The position numbers were made by a program, and so were the translations under genes. Below, piece by piece: positions 7,522 to 15,713 of a stretch of DNA of 64,000 bases (positions are counted from its first letter, which is position 1; each line of letters opens with the position of its first letter). The notes under the pieces are model-generated. The model searched no databases, had not been told where the DNA came from, and saw nothing but the letters and a program-made list of their open reading frames with translations. Source of the DNA: Modestobacter caceresii (GTDB taxonomy: Bacteria > Actinomycetota > Actinomycetes > Mycobacteriales > Geodermatophilaceae). The stretch spans positions 99,052-163,051 of the forward strand of contig NZ_JPMX01000075.1 of the NCBI RefSeq assembly GCF_000761485.1, read 5' to 3'.

Positions 7522-8958
7522 ATGACCGCGAGCCACGGGCCCTCCTCGGGGGTCGACCTCGCCGAGGTGCGCAGCCTGTTCCTGTTCGCCGAGCTGGAGG
7601 ACGCCGACCAGCGCTGGGTGGCCGAGCACAGCGACGTGCGGGTGTACGACGCCGACGTCGTCGTCTTCGCCGAGGGACAGCCCTCCGACGCGCTGTACGT
7701 GCTGCTGGAGGGTGGGCTGCTGCTGTCCAAGCACACCGACGGGGAGGACGTCGTCCTCAACGACACGACGCACCGCGGCGCCTACGCCGGCGCGGTCCGC
7801 GCGTTCACCCAGAGCCGCGACCCGAACTTCCAGACCACGCTGCGGACCACCCGGCCCAGCCGGTTCCTGCGGTTGCCGGCCGAGGACTTCGCCGCGCTGG
7901 TGCACCGGCTGTGCCCCATGGCGGTACACCTGCTCGACGGCCTGTACGAGGGCATCCGGATGACCGAGTCGACGATGCGCCAGCGCGAGCACCTGGTGCA
8001 GCTGGGGACGCTGTCGGCCAACCTCGCCCACGAGCTGAACAACCCGGCAGCGGCCGCGGTGCGAGCCACCGAGCAGCTGCGCTCCCGGGTCGCCGGCATG
8101 CGCCGGAAGCTCGGCCTGCTGTCGGAGGCCGGGCTCTCCCCCGAGCTGGTCGGCCGGCTGATCAAGACGCAGGAGATGTCCGTCGAGCGGGCGCTCAAGC
8201 CGCACGCCGATCTGACCGCGCTCCAGGAGAGCGACCTCGAGGACGCGATCGCCGACCGGCTGGAGGAGATCGGCGTCGAGCAGGCGCTGGAGCTCGCACC
8301 GGTGTTCGCCGGCTCCGGCATGGACGCGCAGTGGGTGGACGACGTCGTGGAGCAGGTCGACTCCGGACTGGAGTGGGACGCCGCGTTCGGCTGGCTGCGC
8401 TACACCCTGGAGACCGAGGCGCTGATAGACGAGATCGAGGAGGCCACCACCCGGATCTCCTCCCTCGTCGGCGCGGTGAAGCAGTACTCGCACCTGGACC
8501 AGGCCCGGCACTCCGACGTCGACGTCAAGCCCGGGCTGGAGAGCACGCTGGTGATGCTGGCCCGCAAGCTCACCGGCATCGAGGTGCACCGTGACTACGC
8601 CGCCGACCTGCCGCCGGTGCCCGGCTACCCGGCCGAGCTGAACCAGGTCTGGACCAACCTGATCGACAACGCCGCCGACGCGATGGACGGGTCCGGGGTG
8701 CTGACCCTGCGCACCCGGGCCGACCAGCACGCGGTGTTCGTGGAGGTCACCGACGACGGCCCGGGGGTGCCGGAGGCGGTGCGCCAGGACCTGTTCGAGC
8801 CGTTCGTGACCACCAAGCGGGCCGGCGACGGGAGCGGGCTGGGACTGGACAACGCGAGGCGGATCATCGAGCGGCGGCACGGCGGGTCGCTGACGTACAC
8901 GACCGGTCCGGAGGGGACGACGTTCTGCGTCCGGCTGCCGCTGAGCCGGACGCACTGA
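7522..8958 (+). CDS. Sensor histidine kinase with cyclic-nucleotide-binding-type domain
   Basis: This 478-residue cytoplasmic kinase has no membrane segment. Residues about 10-125 form a cNMP/CRP-type sensor (LFLFAELEDADQRWV, YVLLEGGLLLSK). The dimerisation box LGTLSANLAHELNNP carries the phospho-acceptor H170. A long helical insert follows, then an HATPase_c domain with NLIDNAADAMDG (N box), VTDDGPGVP (G1), FVTTKRAGDGSGLGL and GGSLTYTTGPEGTTFCVRLP. It starts 1 bp after the stop of the response-regulator fusion, so the two are almost certainly partners. The sensed signal is unknown. Similar genes are paired with flavoprotein-regulators in other actinobacteria. Confidence 0.92.
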   Translation: MTASHGPSSGVDLAEVRSLFLFAELEDADQRWVAEHSDVRVYDADVVVFAEGQPSDALYVLLEGGLLLSKHTDGEDVVLNDTTHRGAYAGAVRAFTQSRDPNFQTTLRTTRPSRFLRLPAEDFAALVHRLCPMAVHLLDGLYEGIRMTESTMRQREHLVQLGTLSANLAHELNNPAAAAVRATEQLRSRVAGMRRKLGLLSEAGLSPELVGRLIKTQEMSVERALKPHADLTALQESDLEDAIADRLEEIGVEQALELAPVFAGSGMDAQWVDDVVEQVDSGLEWDAAFGWLRYTLETEALIDEIEEATTRISSLVGAVKQYSHLDQARHSDVDVKPGLESTLVMLARKLTGIEVHRDYAADLPPVPGYPAELNQVWTNLIDNAADAMDGSGVLTLRTRADQHAVFVEVTDDGPGVPEAVRQDLFEPFVTTKRAGDGSGLGLDNARRIIERRHGGSLTYTTGPEGTTFCVRLPLSRTH

Positions 8959-8964
8959 CCGGCC

Positions 8965-9252
8965 ATGTCCTGGCGGGTGGACGGGGAGGCCGTCTGTCGG
9001 CATGCCGAGGGGCTGCCGGCCGCACCCGGCCCGGCCGAGGCGTGCGCGGACTGCCTCCGGGACGGCGGGCAGTGGGTGCACCTGCGGCGTTGCCTGAGCT
9101 GTGACCACGTGGCCTGCTGCGACTCCTCACCGCACCGGCACGCCACCGCGCACGCGACCGCGACCGGGCACCCGGTGGTCGCCTCCGCCGAGCCGCGCGA
9201 GCACTGGGCCTGGTGCTACCCCGACCAGGCCCTCCTCCTCCCCCAGCGCTGA
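8965..9252 (+). CDS. UBP-type zinc finger protein
   Basis: This 95-residue protein has the ZnF-UBP layout. It contains CRHAEGL, EACADCLRDGGQWVHLRRCL, SCDHVACCDSSPHRHATAHA and HPVVASAEPREHWAWCY, giving many ordered Cys and His ligands. In eukaryotes this fold binds the ubiquitin C-terminus. Bacterial versions are of unknown role. It lies 6 bp after the kinase gene and so belongs to the same operon, suggesting a redox-sensing or adaptor role in the flavoprotein-kinase pathway. The fold assignment is good and the function is open. Confidence 0.85.
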   Translation: MSWRVDGEAVCRHAEGLPAAPGPAEACADCLRDGGQWVHLRRCLSCDHVACCDSSPHRHATAHATATGHPVVASAEPREHWAWCYPDQALLLPQR

Positions 9253-9273
9253 CACCGGGCCGGGGGCGGACCG

Positions 9274-10545
9274 TCAGCCCTTCACATAGGGGATCGTCTG
9301 CGGGCCCTCCGGCAGCGCGCAGACCCGCGCGCCGGGGCCCGCCGCCGCGACCGCCTCGGCGACGGTGGCCGCGATGTCGGTCGTCTGCCCCAGGTGGGCC
9401 TCGGCCAGCTGGGCGTCGGTGAGGTGGTCGGTGTGCATCACGACCCGGTGCGCCGACTGGATCCGCGCCTGGATCTGCACCTGCCACTGGTCGGGCACGG
9501 TCTGCTCGCGGGCGGAGATCAGCTCCAGCAGCGCCTCCGGTGACGCCGCTGAGGTGAGCACCTCGCGGTAGGAGCCGTGGTCGGGGAAGCCGTCCTCGCA
9601 GGCGGCGGCGCAGACGATCAGCCCGTCGGGCCGGGTGACCTGCGCGGCCGCCGACATGCCCTTCACCGACTGGTAGAGGTTCTGGTCCAGCGGGAAGCCC
9701 GAACCGGTGGTGACGACGACGTCGAACGGCGCGTCCACCGGTGCCATCGCCACCTCGCGGGCCCGCTCGATCGCCACCGCGTGCATCTCCAGCGTGTCCC
9801 CGCCGAACGCGGCGATGACCTCCTGCCGGGTGTTGAGCACGACGTCGAAGGAGTACGTCACGTCGGTGCCCGCGGTGATCGCCCGGACGTCGTCGTGCAC
9901 CGGGTTGCCCTGGGTGACGCCCCACGTCGCCCGCGGGTCGCCGATCCGCTTCGCGTCGTGCAGCACCAGCACCGTGTCCAGCGCGGCCAGGCCCGGGGCG
10001 ACCATCTTGGGCCCACCGGAGAAGCCGGCGAAGAAGTGCGGCTCGACGAAGCCGGTGGTGATCCGGACGTCGGCGTCCACCCACTGCTCGTTGAGCCAGA
10101 CCGGCACCCCGTCGCCGAAGGTGCCCATCCAGCGGTGCGTGTCGCTCGCCCGGGAGTCGTGGTTGACGATCCGGACGGTGTCCACGACCTCGTCGCCGAA
10201 CATCGCCCGCAGCTCCGCCTCGGTGTTGGCCCGGTGCGTGCCGGTGGCGACCAGGACGACGACGTCCTCCAGACGCACGACGCCGTCGAGCTCCTCGAGC
10301 ACCGCCGGGATCATCAGGTGCCGGGGCTGGGCGCGGGTGCCGTCGCAGGCGGAGATCGCCACCGTCTGCCCCGGCCGCACCCGATCCCGCAGCGGCAACC
10401 CGCTCACCGGCTCGCGCAACGCCCGGCGCAGCTCGGCGGCGACGTCCGGGGCGGCCGGGTGCTGCACGGGGGTGATCACCGCCGCGTCGTCCGGGAGCTC
10501 GACGGGGAGCCCTCCGCGCCCGTAGGCGAGCGTCACCTGCTGCAC
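9274..10545 (-). CDS. larA: Nickel-dependent lactate racemase family protein
   Basis: This 423-residue protein is of the LarA/DUF2088 family. It contains VAISACDGTRAQP, a nucleotide-like loop GTHRANTEAELRAMFG, IVNHDSRASDTHRWMG and a FAGFSGGPKMVAPGL segment whose lysine corresponds to the residue that tethers the nickel-pincer cofactor. LarA interconverts D- and L-lactate, but many family members racemise or epimerise other 2-hydroxyacids. No cofactor genes (larB, larC, larE) are nearby, so the cofactor would have to be made elsewhere. It converges with the zinc-finger gene and diverges from the thioesterase gene. Confidence 0.85.
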   Translation of the reverse strand: MQQVTLAYGRGGLPVELPDDAAVITPVQHPAAPDVAAELRRALREPVSGLPLRDRVRPGQTVAISACDGTRAQPRHLMIPAVLEELDGVVRLEDVVVLVATGTHRANTEAELRAMFGDEVVDTVRIVNHDSRASDTHRWMGTFGDGVPVWLNEQWVDADVRITTGFVEPHFFAGFSGGPKMVAPGLAALDTVLVLHDAKRIGDPRATWGVTQGNPVHDDVRAITAGTDVTYSFDVVLNTRQEVIAAFGGDTLEMHAVAIERAREVAMAPVDAPFDVVVTTGSGFPLDQNLYQSVKGMSAAAQVTRPDGLIVCAAACEDGFPDHGSYREVLTSAASPEALLELISAREQTVPDQWQVQIQARIQSAHRVVMHTDHLTDAQLAEAHLGQTTDIAATVAEAVAAAGPGARVCALPEGPQTIPYVKG

Positions 10546-10641
10546 GTCGTCCTCCAGGAGCCGGGTGCCCCATCAGACCACCAGACCGCGCATCCCACCG
10601 GGCGACCGTGTGCCGTCGACCGCCCCGGGTAGCTGCGGTGG

Positions 10642-11013
10642 ATGAGCGACACGAGCTTCGTGGAGACCCTGGGCGTGTACGGCCGAACGGCGGAGGACGG
10701 GACGGCGCAGCTGCAGCTGGACGTCACCGACCAGCACCTGAACGAGGCGGGCACGCTCCACGGTGGGGTGCTGGCCACCCTCGTCGACACCGCCATGGGC
10801 CACGCCGTGCGCAGCCGCACCGGGGAGGACGACGTCCCGGCCACCAGCCAGCTGACCGTCACCTACCTGCGGCCCGGCGGTCCCGGCACCCTCCAGGTCA
10901 CCGGCCGGGTCAGCAAGCAGGGCGAGCACCTGACGGTGTGCGAGGCCGACGTCGAGCAGGATGGCCGCAGCCTGGTGCACGCCGTCGCCACGTTCGCGGT
11001 GCTGCACCGGTGA
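10642..11013 (+). CDS. PaaI-type hotdog thioesterase
   Basis: This 123-residue protein is a hotdog thioesterase that would hydrolyse acyl- or aryl-CoA thioesters. The motif AGTLHGGVLATLVDTAMGHA contains the His-Gly-Gly turn and the catalytic Asp of the PaaI subgroup. TSQLTVTYLRPGGPGTLQVTG forms the central strands. The ATG at 10642 gives the usual compact N-terminus. It precedes the phosphotriesterase-like gene by 25 bp on the same strand, so the two may form an operon. Confidence 0.88.
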   Translation: MSDTSFVETLGVYGRTAEDGTAQLQLDVTDQHLNEAGTLHGGVLATLVDTAMGHAVRSRTGEDDVPATSQLTVTYLRPGGPGTLQVTGRVSKQGEHLTVCEADVEQDGRSLVHAVATFAVLHR

Positions 11014-11038
11014 CCTGACCCCGAGCAAGGGAGCTCGC

Positions 11039-12016
11039 ATGCCCACCGTGCACACCGTCCGCGGCCCGATCGACACCGCCGACCTCGGCCGCACCCTCAT
11101 GCACGAGCACGTGTTCGTGCTGTCCACCGAGCACCAGCAGAACTACGGCACCGGCGACTGGTGGGACGAGGAGGAGCGGGTCGCCGACGCCGTCACCAAG
11201 CTCAACGAGCTCAAGGCGCTGGGGATCGACACGATCGTCGACCCGACGGTGTGGGGGCTGGGCCGCTACCTGCCGCGGGTGCAGCGGGTGGCGGCGCAGA
11301 CCGAGCTGAACATCATCGTGGCCACCGGGCTGTACACCTACGACGAGATCCCGTTCCAGTACGCGCATCGCGGGCCGGGCACCCTCATCGAGACACCCAC
11401 CGACCCGATGGTCGACGACTTCACCCGGGACGTCCGCGCCGGCATCGCCGACACCGGCGTGCACGCCGCCTTCCTCAAGTGCGCCGTGGAGGCCAAGGGG
11501 CTCACCCCGGGCGTCGAGCGCACCCTGCGGGCCGTCGCAGCCACCCACCGGGAGACCGGGGTGCCGATCACCGTGCACACCTCGGCCGCCGCACAGACCG
11601 GCCGGCTGGCGGTCCAGGTGCTCCGCGAGGAGGGCGCCGACCTGACCAAGGTGGTCATCGGCCACGCCGGCGACAGCAACGACCTCGACCACCTCAAGGA
11701 GCTGGCCGACGCCGGCTGCATCCTGGGCATGGACCGGTTCGGCCTGGACCTCTACAACCCGACCAGCGCGCGGGTGGACACCATCGTCGCGCTGGCCGAG
11801 CAGGGGTACGCCGACCGGATGGTGCTCAGCCAGGACGCCAGCTGCTACATCGACTGGTTCCCCGGGGAGGCGCGCACCGCGATGACCCAGGCGATGCCGA
11901 ACTGGAACTTCACCCACGTGCCGCAGGACGTGCTGCCGATGCTGCGGGAGCGCGGAGCGAGCGAAGGGCACCTGGACCAGATGCTGGTCCAGGTGCCCCG
12001 GCGGTACTTCGAGTAG
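11039..12016 (+). CDS. Phosphotriesterase-like metal-dependent hydrolase/lactonase
   Basis: This 325-residue TIM-barrel amidohydrolase belongs to the phosphotriesterase family. It has H22 and H24 in LMHEHVFV, the bridging lysine in AFLKCAVEAKG, a histidine in GVPITVHTSA, a GHAGD histidine and the catalytic Asp in GMDRFGLD, which make up the binuclear metal site. Many members are lactonases (PLLs), so lactone or ester hydrolysis is more likely than phosphotriester cleavage. The ATG at 11039 follows an AGGGAG ribosome site. It probably forms a two-gene unit with the upstream thioesterase. Confidence 0.88.
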   Translation: MPTVHTVRGPIDTADLGRTLMHEHVFVLSTEHQQNYGTGDWWDEEERVADAVTKLNELKALGIDTIVDPTVWGLGRYLPRVQRVAAQTELNIIVATGLYTYDEIPFQYAHRGPGTLIETPTDPMVDDFTRDVRAGIADTGVHAAFLKCAVEAKGLTPGVERTLRAVAATHRETGVPITVHTSAAAQTGRLAVQVLREEGADLTKVVIGHAGDSNDLDHLKELADAGCILGMDRFGLDLYNPTSARVDTIVALAEQGYADRMVLSQDASCYIDWFPGEARTAMTQAMPNWNFTHVPQDVLPMLRERGASEGHLDQMLVQVPRRYFE

Positions 12017-12020
12017 CGGG

Positions 12021-12479
12021 TCAGGCGGGCCGGCGGCCGGCGAGCTGGCGGGCCGCGGCGACGGTGTCGGCATCCAGCGCGTCGACGTCCCCGTCGCGGC
12101 GCGCTGCCGCCTGGCCGTCCAGCCAGCTGACGTGCCGCTCCCAGGCGGCCCGCGGCGAGATGCCGAGCGCCCGCCCGATCTGCTGCCAGTCGGCGCCGCC
12201 GCGCAGCGCCGCTCGGATGCCGAGCTGGCGGTGGGCGTGGGCCTTGCGGGCGACGACCTCACCGAGGGCGAGCAGCTCGAGGGCCTCGTCGACGTCCAGC
12301 GAGGTGCCGAGGGCCTTGAAGCTGGCCCAGTCGTCGTCGTCGTCCGCACGGTCGTTGGGGCCGTCGACGGCGACGTTGTCGCGCCGGCTCAGGAAGTCCA
12401 GCCGGGTCACGGCGGTCACGAGCGAGAACTCGCTCTCCAGCACCTCGGGGGTGGTGGCGACCTCAGGCACAGTGGTCAT
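12021..12479 (-). CDS. Hypothetical protein with helix-turn-helix-like segment
   Basis: This 152-residue protein of unknown function contains LRGGADWQQIGRALGISPRAAWERHVSWL, which looks like a helix-turn-helix of the kind in many actinobacterial hypothetical regulators. An acidic stretch NDRADDDDD lies near residue 45. A second in-frame ATG 12 bp upstream exists. I prefer 12479 because a GGGAA site sits about 10 nt before it. It converges with the phosphotriesterase gene with 4 bp between. DNA binding is inferred from the motif only. Confidence 0.72.
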   Translation of the reverse strand: MTTVPEVATTPEVLESEFSLVTAVTRLDFLSRRDNVAVDGPNDRADDDDDWASFKALGTSLDVDEALELLALGEVVARKAHAHRQLGIRAALRGGADWQQIGRALGISPRAAWERHVSWLDGQAAARRDGDVDALDADTVAAARQLAGRRPA

Positions 12480-12586
12480 GAGGAAGAGCATTTCCCGAAG
12501 CCAGCACGCTGTAACCCGATCGTGACCAGCGTCTCGTGCACGGCCGAGTGGCCTCGCACACGGTGGTCGGCCGGACGCGGCACGTG

Positions 12587-12624
12587 CCCGGCTCCGACCC
12601 GCCGCACGGCGGCCCGGAGCCGGG
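12587..12624 (-). terminator. Hairpin downstream of the 312-residue hypothetical gene
   Basis: Arms 12587-12595 and 12616-12624 (CCCGGCTCC / GGAGCCGGG) enclose a smaller GCCG/CGGC hairpin. It begins 5 bp beyond the stop codon of the minus-strand gene that ends at 12629, so it fits a terminator. Confidence 0.5.
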
Positions 12625-12628
12625 GCGC

Positions 12629-13567
12629 TCAGTCCGGGATCCCGACGGCCTCCTTGGCCAGGGCGGCCAGCCGGGTCTGCACCGCGCTCACCACGCTGGA
12701 GCGCGCCTTGTGCGCCTCCTCGTAGCGGATGACCGCGTCGATCTCCTGCGGGTCGTCGAGCTCCTCCACCGCGGTGGCGATCTGCGCGGTCGACATCGAG
12801 TCGTAGCCGGTGATCGGCAGCTCGTCGGCGGTGAGGTCCCCGAGCTCGCGGCGGGTGGCGGCGACCGCCTCGGCCGCGGCACTGTCGCCCTCCCGCTCGG
12901 CGATGCGCTCGGCCCGGCGGAGCGAGGCGAGCCGGCCCACGGCGAGGGTCTCCCGCACGGCGCCGGTGAGGGCACCGGCCTGCTCACCGGCGTGCTGCGC
13001 GGTGTCCACGGCCCGGTTGACCGTGTTGGCCGCGAACCGGACCGGCAGGTTCGCCAGCTTGGTGGCGCCACCGGCCACCCGCTGGAACGGAGTGGCCACC
13101 AGCGCCGCGGGGCCACCGAGGGCCTGCTCGGCGAGGACGACGGTGAGCCACTCGACGGTGGCCGAGTGCGCCCTGATCAGCCGCTCGGCGAGCGCCTTCA
13201 CCTCCGCCTGCCCGGCGGTGTCGGCCAGCACCCTGAGGTAGGTGGCGCGGTCCAGGAGCTGGTGCTCCAGCTGGAGGTCCTGCAGCAGCGCCTCGTCGAT
13301 CGGCTCCGCCTGCTCCAGCGTGCCCTTGACCAGGGCGCCGAGCCGGCCGAGCACGGGCGTGACGACGTCGGTCACCCCGCCGAGCTCGCGCAGCTGGTCG
13401 GCGATGGCGGTGCTGCGCTCGGCCGCGTGCTGGGCGTTCTGCTCCAGCTCCCGGCGGACGGCGTCGGTGCGCGCCTGGGCGACCCGGATCCGAGCGATCT
13501 GCTCCTCGGTGTGGGTGAGCGCCAACAGGGCGCGGAGCTGGGTGAGGAGGGGGGTGGTGTCGGTCAT
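12629..13567 (-). CDS. Hypothetical helical (ferritin-like) protein
   Basis: This 312-residue, almost entirely helical protein has two parts. Residues about 75-140 contain DLQLEHQLLDRATYLRVLAD and LAERLIRAHSATVEWL, which resemble a ferritin-like four-helix bundle with Glu/His positions. The C-terminal LPITGYDSMSTAQIATAVEE and VIRYEEAHKARSSVVSAV form a short motif I recognise from many actinobacterial membrane-surface or stress proteins. No signal peptide or membrane helix is visible. The start ATG at 13567 gives MTDTTPLLTQLRALL. The function is unknown. It diverges from a TetR gene, which could regulate it. Confidence 0.75.
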   Translation of the reverse strand: MTDTTPLLTQLRALLALTHTEEQIARIRVAQARTDAVRRELEQNAQHAAERSTAIADQLRELGGVTDVVTPVLGRLGALVKGTLEQAEPIDEALLQDLQLEHQLLDRATYLRVLADTAGQAEVKALAERLIRAHSATVEWLTVVLAEQALGGPAALVATPFQRVAGGATKLANLPVRFAANTVNRAVDTAQHAGEQAGALTGAVRETLAVGRLASLRRAERIAEREGDSAAAEAVAATRRELGDLTADELPITGYDSMSTAQIATAVEELDDPQEIDAVIRYEEAHKARSSVVSAVQTRLAALAKEAVGIPD

Positions 13568-13770
13568 GGGGACTCCAACGGGTTGGGTGTGACCGGACCC
13601 CTGCTGCATGCCCAGCGTGACCCGGGTGCCAACAACAGCAAGCGGTCGGCTGGCGATGACCGTCGTCACATCCGGGCGTGCGCAGCTCCCTCGCACTGGG
13701 CAGCCGCCAGGAGAGCCGTGCCGCGCACGGGCGAGGGCGTGGACAGTGGGGGGACACGAGGAGGTGAACG

Positions 13771-14601
13771 GTGGCGACGATGAGTGACCAGACGCGTGAC
13801 CAGACGCGTGACCAGACGAGTGACGACGTGCGCGACCCCGACCTGGTGGCCGTGCAGGAGGGCCCCGAGGCGGCCAGCGAACTGACCCGTCCAGCCGGCC
13901 TGGACCGGGACAAGATCCTGCAGGCCGCCGTCGACTTCATCGACGAGGAGGGCCTGGCCGCCCTCACCATGCGCCGGCTGGGCTCCACGCTGGGCGTCGA
14001 GGCGATGGCGTTGTACCGGTACGTGCCCGGCCGGGAGGACCTGCTCGACGGGGTCGTCGACCGTGTCGTGGAGACGCTCTGGGACGACGAGGACGGCGAC
14101 GACGTCTACATCGGTGACCACTCCGGCTGGCAGGACTACCTGGTCCGGCTGGCGCACGGGATGCGCCGGATCGCCCTCGCCCACCCGGCGGTCTTCCCGC
14201 TGGTCGCCAGCCGTCCGCCGGCTGCGCCCTGGGTGCGCCCACCGCTGCGCAGCCTGCGCCTGGTCGAGTCCTTCCTCGGCACGCTGCACGACGGCGGCTT
14301 CCCCGACCAGGCCGCCGTCGCCGCGTACCGCGCCTACTCCAGCTTCCTGCTCGGCCACCTGCTGCTCGAGGTCACCCAGATCGGTGCGCAGGTGAGCCTG
14401 CTGGACCAGCCCGAGGGCGACCCGCAGGCCCAGAAGGAGACCGACTTCGCCGAGTACCCGAACCTGGCGCGGACCGAGCCGCTGCTCGGTCAGGACAAGT
14501 CGGCGGCGGAGTTCGAGGAGTCGTTGGAGAACCTGCTGGACCGGCTGGACCGGCTGCTGCACGAGGCGAAGAACTCCGGCGGCGACGTCGGCGACCTCTG
14601 A
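13771..14601 (+). CDS. TetR family transcriptional regulator
   Basis: This 276-residue regulator has its helix-turn-helix in KILQAAVDFIDEEGLAALTMRRLGSTLGVEAMALYRYVPGRED, written here in parts: the helix LGSTLGVEAMALYRYV is the recognition region at about residues 65-85. The C-terminal half resembles the tetracycline-repressor C domain. The GTG at 13771 has a GAGGAGG site 6 nt upstream. The first 20 residues carry a repeated DQTR unit from three tandem 12-bp DNA repeats, an odd low-complexity tail before the DNA-binding domain. It diverges from the ferritin-like gene, and the 203-bp gap presumably holds both promoters. Confidence 0.9.
   Translation: MATMSDQTRDQTRDQTSDDVRDPDLVAVQEGPEAASELTRPAGLDRDKILQAAVDFIDEEGLAALTMRRLGSTLGVEAMALYRYVPGREDLLDGVVDRVVETLWDDEDGDDVYIGDHSGWQDYLVRLAHGMRRIALAHPAVFPLVASRPPAAPWVRPPLRSLRLVESFLGTLHDGGFPDQAAVAAYRAYSSFLLGHLLLEVTQIGAQVSLLDQPEGDPQAQKETDFAEYPNLARTEPLLGQDKSAAEFEESLENLLDRLDRLLHEAKNSGGDVGDL
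13786..13821 (+). repeat. Three tandem 12-bp repeats inside the TetR gene
   Basis: The unit GACCAGACGCGT occurs at 13786-13797 and 13798-13809, and a third copy at 13810-13821 differs at one base. They encode DQTR-DQTR-DQTS at the N-terminus of the TetR protein. Such in-frame repeats can change copy number by slippage without breaking the frame. Confidence 0.9.
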
Positions 14602-14649
14602 TCGCGCCCGGCCCGGCCCCCGCTGGGTCGGAGAGTCCGACGAGGATGG

Positions 14650-14675
14650 CGTTTACGCCGTAAACGAGCGGGCAC
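14650..14675 (+). promoter_or_regulatory. SigB/SigF-like promoter overlapping a dyad
   Basis: GTTTAC at 14651-14656 is followed by 13 bp and GGGCAC at 14670-14675, close to the general-stress sigma pattern GTTTAA-N12-15-GGGTAT. The first element is also one arm of a perfect dyad, CGTTTAC-GCC-GTAAACG, at 14650-14666. It stands 72 bp upstream of the GTG of the DUF2382 gene. The assignment is by consensus only. Confidence 0.5.
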
Positions 14676-14746
14676 AGAGGTGTCTGACGACCGGCCGTCC
14701 CGAGACGGTGCACACCGGTCCACCAGATCCTCCGAAGGGAACGCCC

Positions 14747-15562
14747 GTGATCACGCAGCAGGACATCACCAGCATCATCGGCAGCAACGCCGTGGATGCC
14801 GACGGCGACAAGCTCGGCAAGGTCGGCCAGGTCTACCTGGACGACCAGACCGGCAGCCCCGAGTGGGCCACCGTCAGCACCGGCATGTTCGGCACCTCGG
14901 AGACCTTCGTCCCGCTGACCGACGCCACGGTCGCGGACGGCACCCTCCGCGTCCCCTACCAGAAGTCCAAGGTCAAGGACGCCCCCCGGGTGGACGCCGA
15001 CCAGGGTCACCTCAGCCCCGAGGAGGAGACCGAGCTCTACCGCTACTACGGCGTCGGCGTCGGCACCGAGACCGCCCGGGTCGACACCACCCGGACCGAC
15101 ACCACCCGGACCGACACCGTCGGGACCGACGCCAACCGGCACGGCACCGTCGGCCACGACACGTCCGGCCCGACGACCGACGACGCGATGACCCGCTCCG
15201 AGGAGCAGATCCGGGTCGGCACCCAGCAGGTCGAGGCCGGCCGGGCCCGCCTGCGCAAGTACGTCGTCACCGAGGACGTGACGACCACCGTCCCGGTCTC
15301 CCACGAGGAGGTCCGGCTCGAGCGCGAGCCGATCACCGACGCCAACCGCGACGAGGCGCTGGCCGGCCCGGCGATCTCCGAGGAGGAGCACGAGGTCGTG
15401 CTGCACGCCGAGCGTCCGGTCGTCGCCAAGGAGACCGTCCCCGTCGAGCGCGTGCGCCTGGACACCGAGACGGTCACCGAGCAGGAGACGGTGACCGACA
15501 CGGTCCGCAAGGAGCAGATCGAGAGCGACGTCGACGGCGTCCGGGACACCGACCGCCGCTGA
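14747..15562 (+). CDS. PRC-barrel and DUF2382 domain stress protein
   Basis: This 271-residue protein has an N-terminal PRC-barrel domain (ITQQDITSIIGSNAVDADGD, residues 2-90) and a C-terminal DUF2382 domain rich in alternating charged strands (LRKYVVTEDVTTTVPVSHEE, then EEHEVVLHAERPVVAKETVP). A Thr/Arg-rich linker with repeated DTTRT units joins them. DUF2382 proteins are typical of desiccation- and radiation-tolerant actinobacteria and deinococci, but their biochemical role is not known. The GTG at 14747 has an AAGGGA site 6 nt upstream. A SigB-like promoter candidate precedes it. Confidence 0.9.
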   Translation: MITQQDITSIIGSNAVDADGDKLGKVGQVYLDDQTGSPEWATVSTGMFGTSETFVPLTDATVADGTLRVPYQKSKVKDAPRVDADQGHLSPEEETELYRYYGVGVGTETARVDTTRTDTTRTDTVGTDANRHGTVGHDTSGPTTDDAMTRSEEQIRVGTQQVEAGRARLRKYVVTEDVTTTVPVSHEEVRLEREPITDANRDEALAGPAISEEEHEVVLHAERPVVAKETVPVERVRLDTETVTEQETVTDTVRKEQIESDVDGVRDTDRR

Positions 15563-15568
15563 TCCACC

Positions 15569-15598
15569 GGGTCGGCCCGCCACACAGCGGGCCGACCC
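15569..15598 (+). terminator. Hairpin after the DUF2382 gene
   Basis: Arms 15569-15580 and 15587-15598 form a perfect 12-bp GC-rich stem with a CACACA loop, starting 7 bp after the stop codon. It is probably a terminator without a U tract. Confidence 0.65.
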
Positions 15599-15651
15599 CG
15601 CACCACCCCGCGACCGCGTCGGCCAGCCCCGCCCACCGGTCGCCCTGTACC

Positions 15652-15693
15652 CGTCACGGTCGGCGTGCGGCTGCTCGCCCGCCGACCGTGACG
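15652..15693 (+). terminator. 14-bp stem-loop in front of the membrane protein gene
   Basis: Arms 15652-15665 and 15680-15693 are perfectly complementary (CGTCACGGTCGGCG and its complement), followed by TCTTCTT. It ends 20 bp before the ATG at 15714. It could be a second terminator for the upstream gene or a leader attenuator for the downstream gene. Confidence 0.6.
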
Positions 15694-15713
15694 TCTTCTT
15701 CCCTGGAGCGACC

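Noticed and set aside
13786..13821. CRISPR-like array
   Set aside because: Three contiguous 12-bp units without spacers, inside a coding frame; simple tandem repeats.
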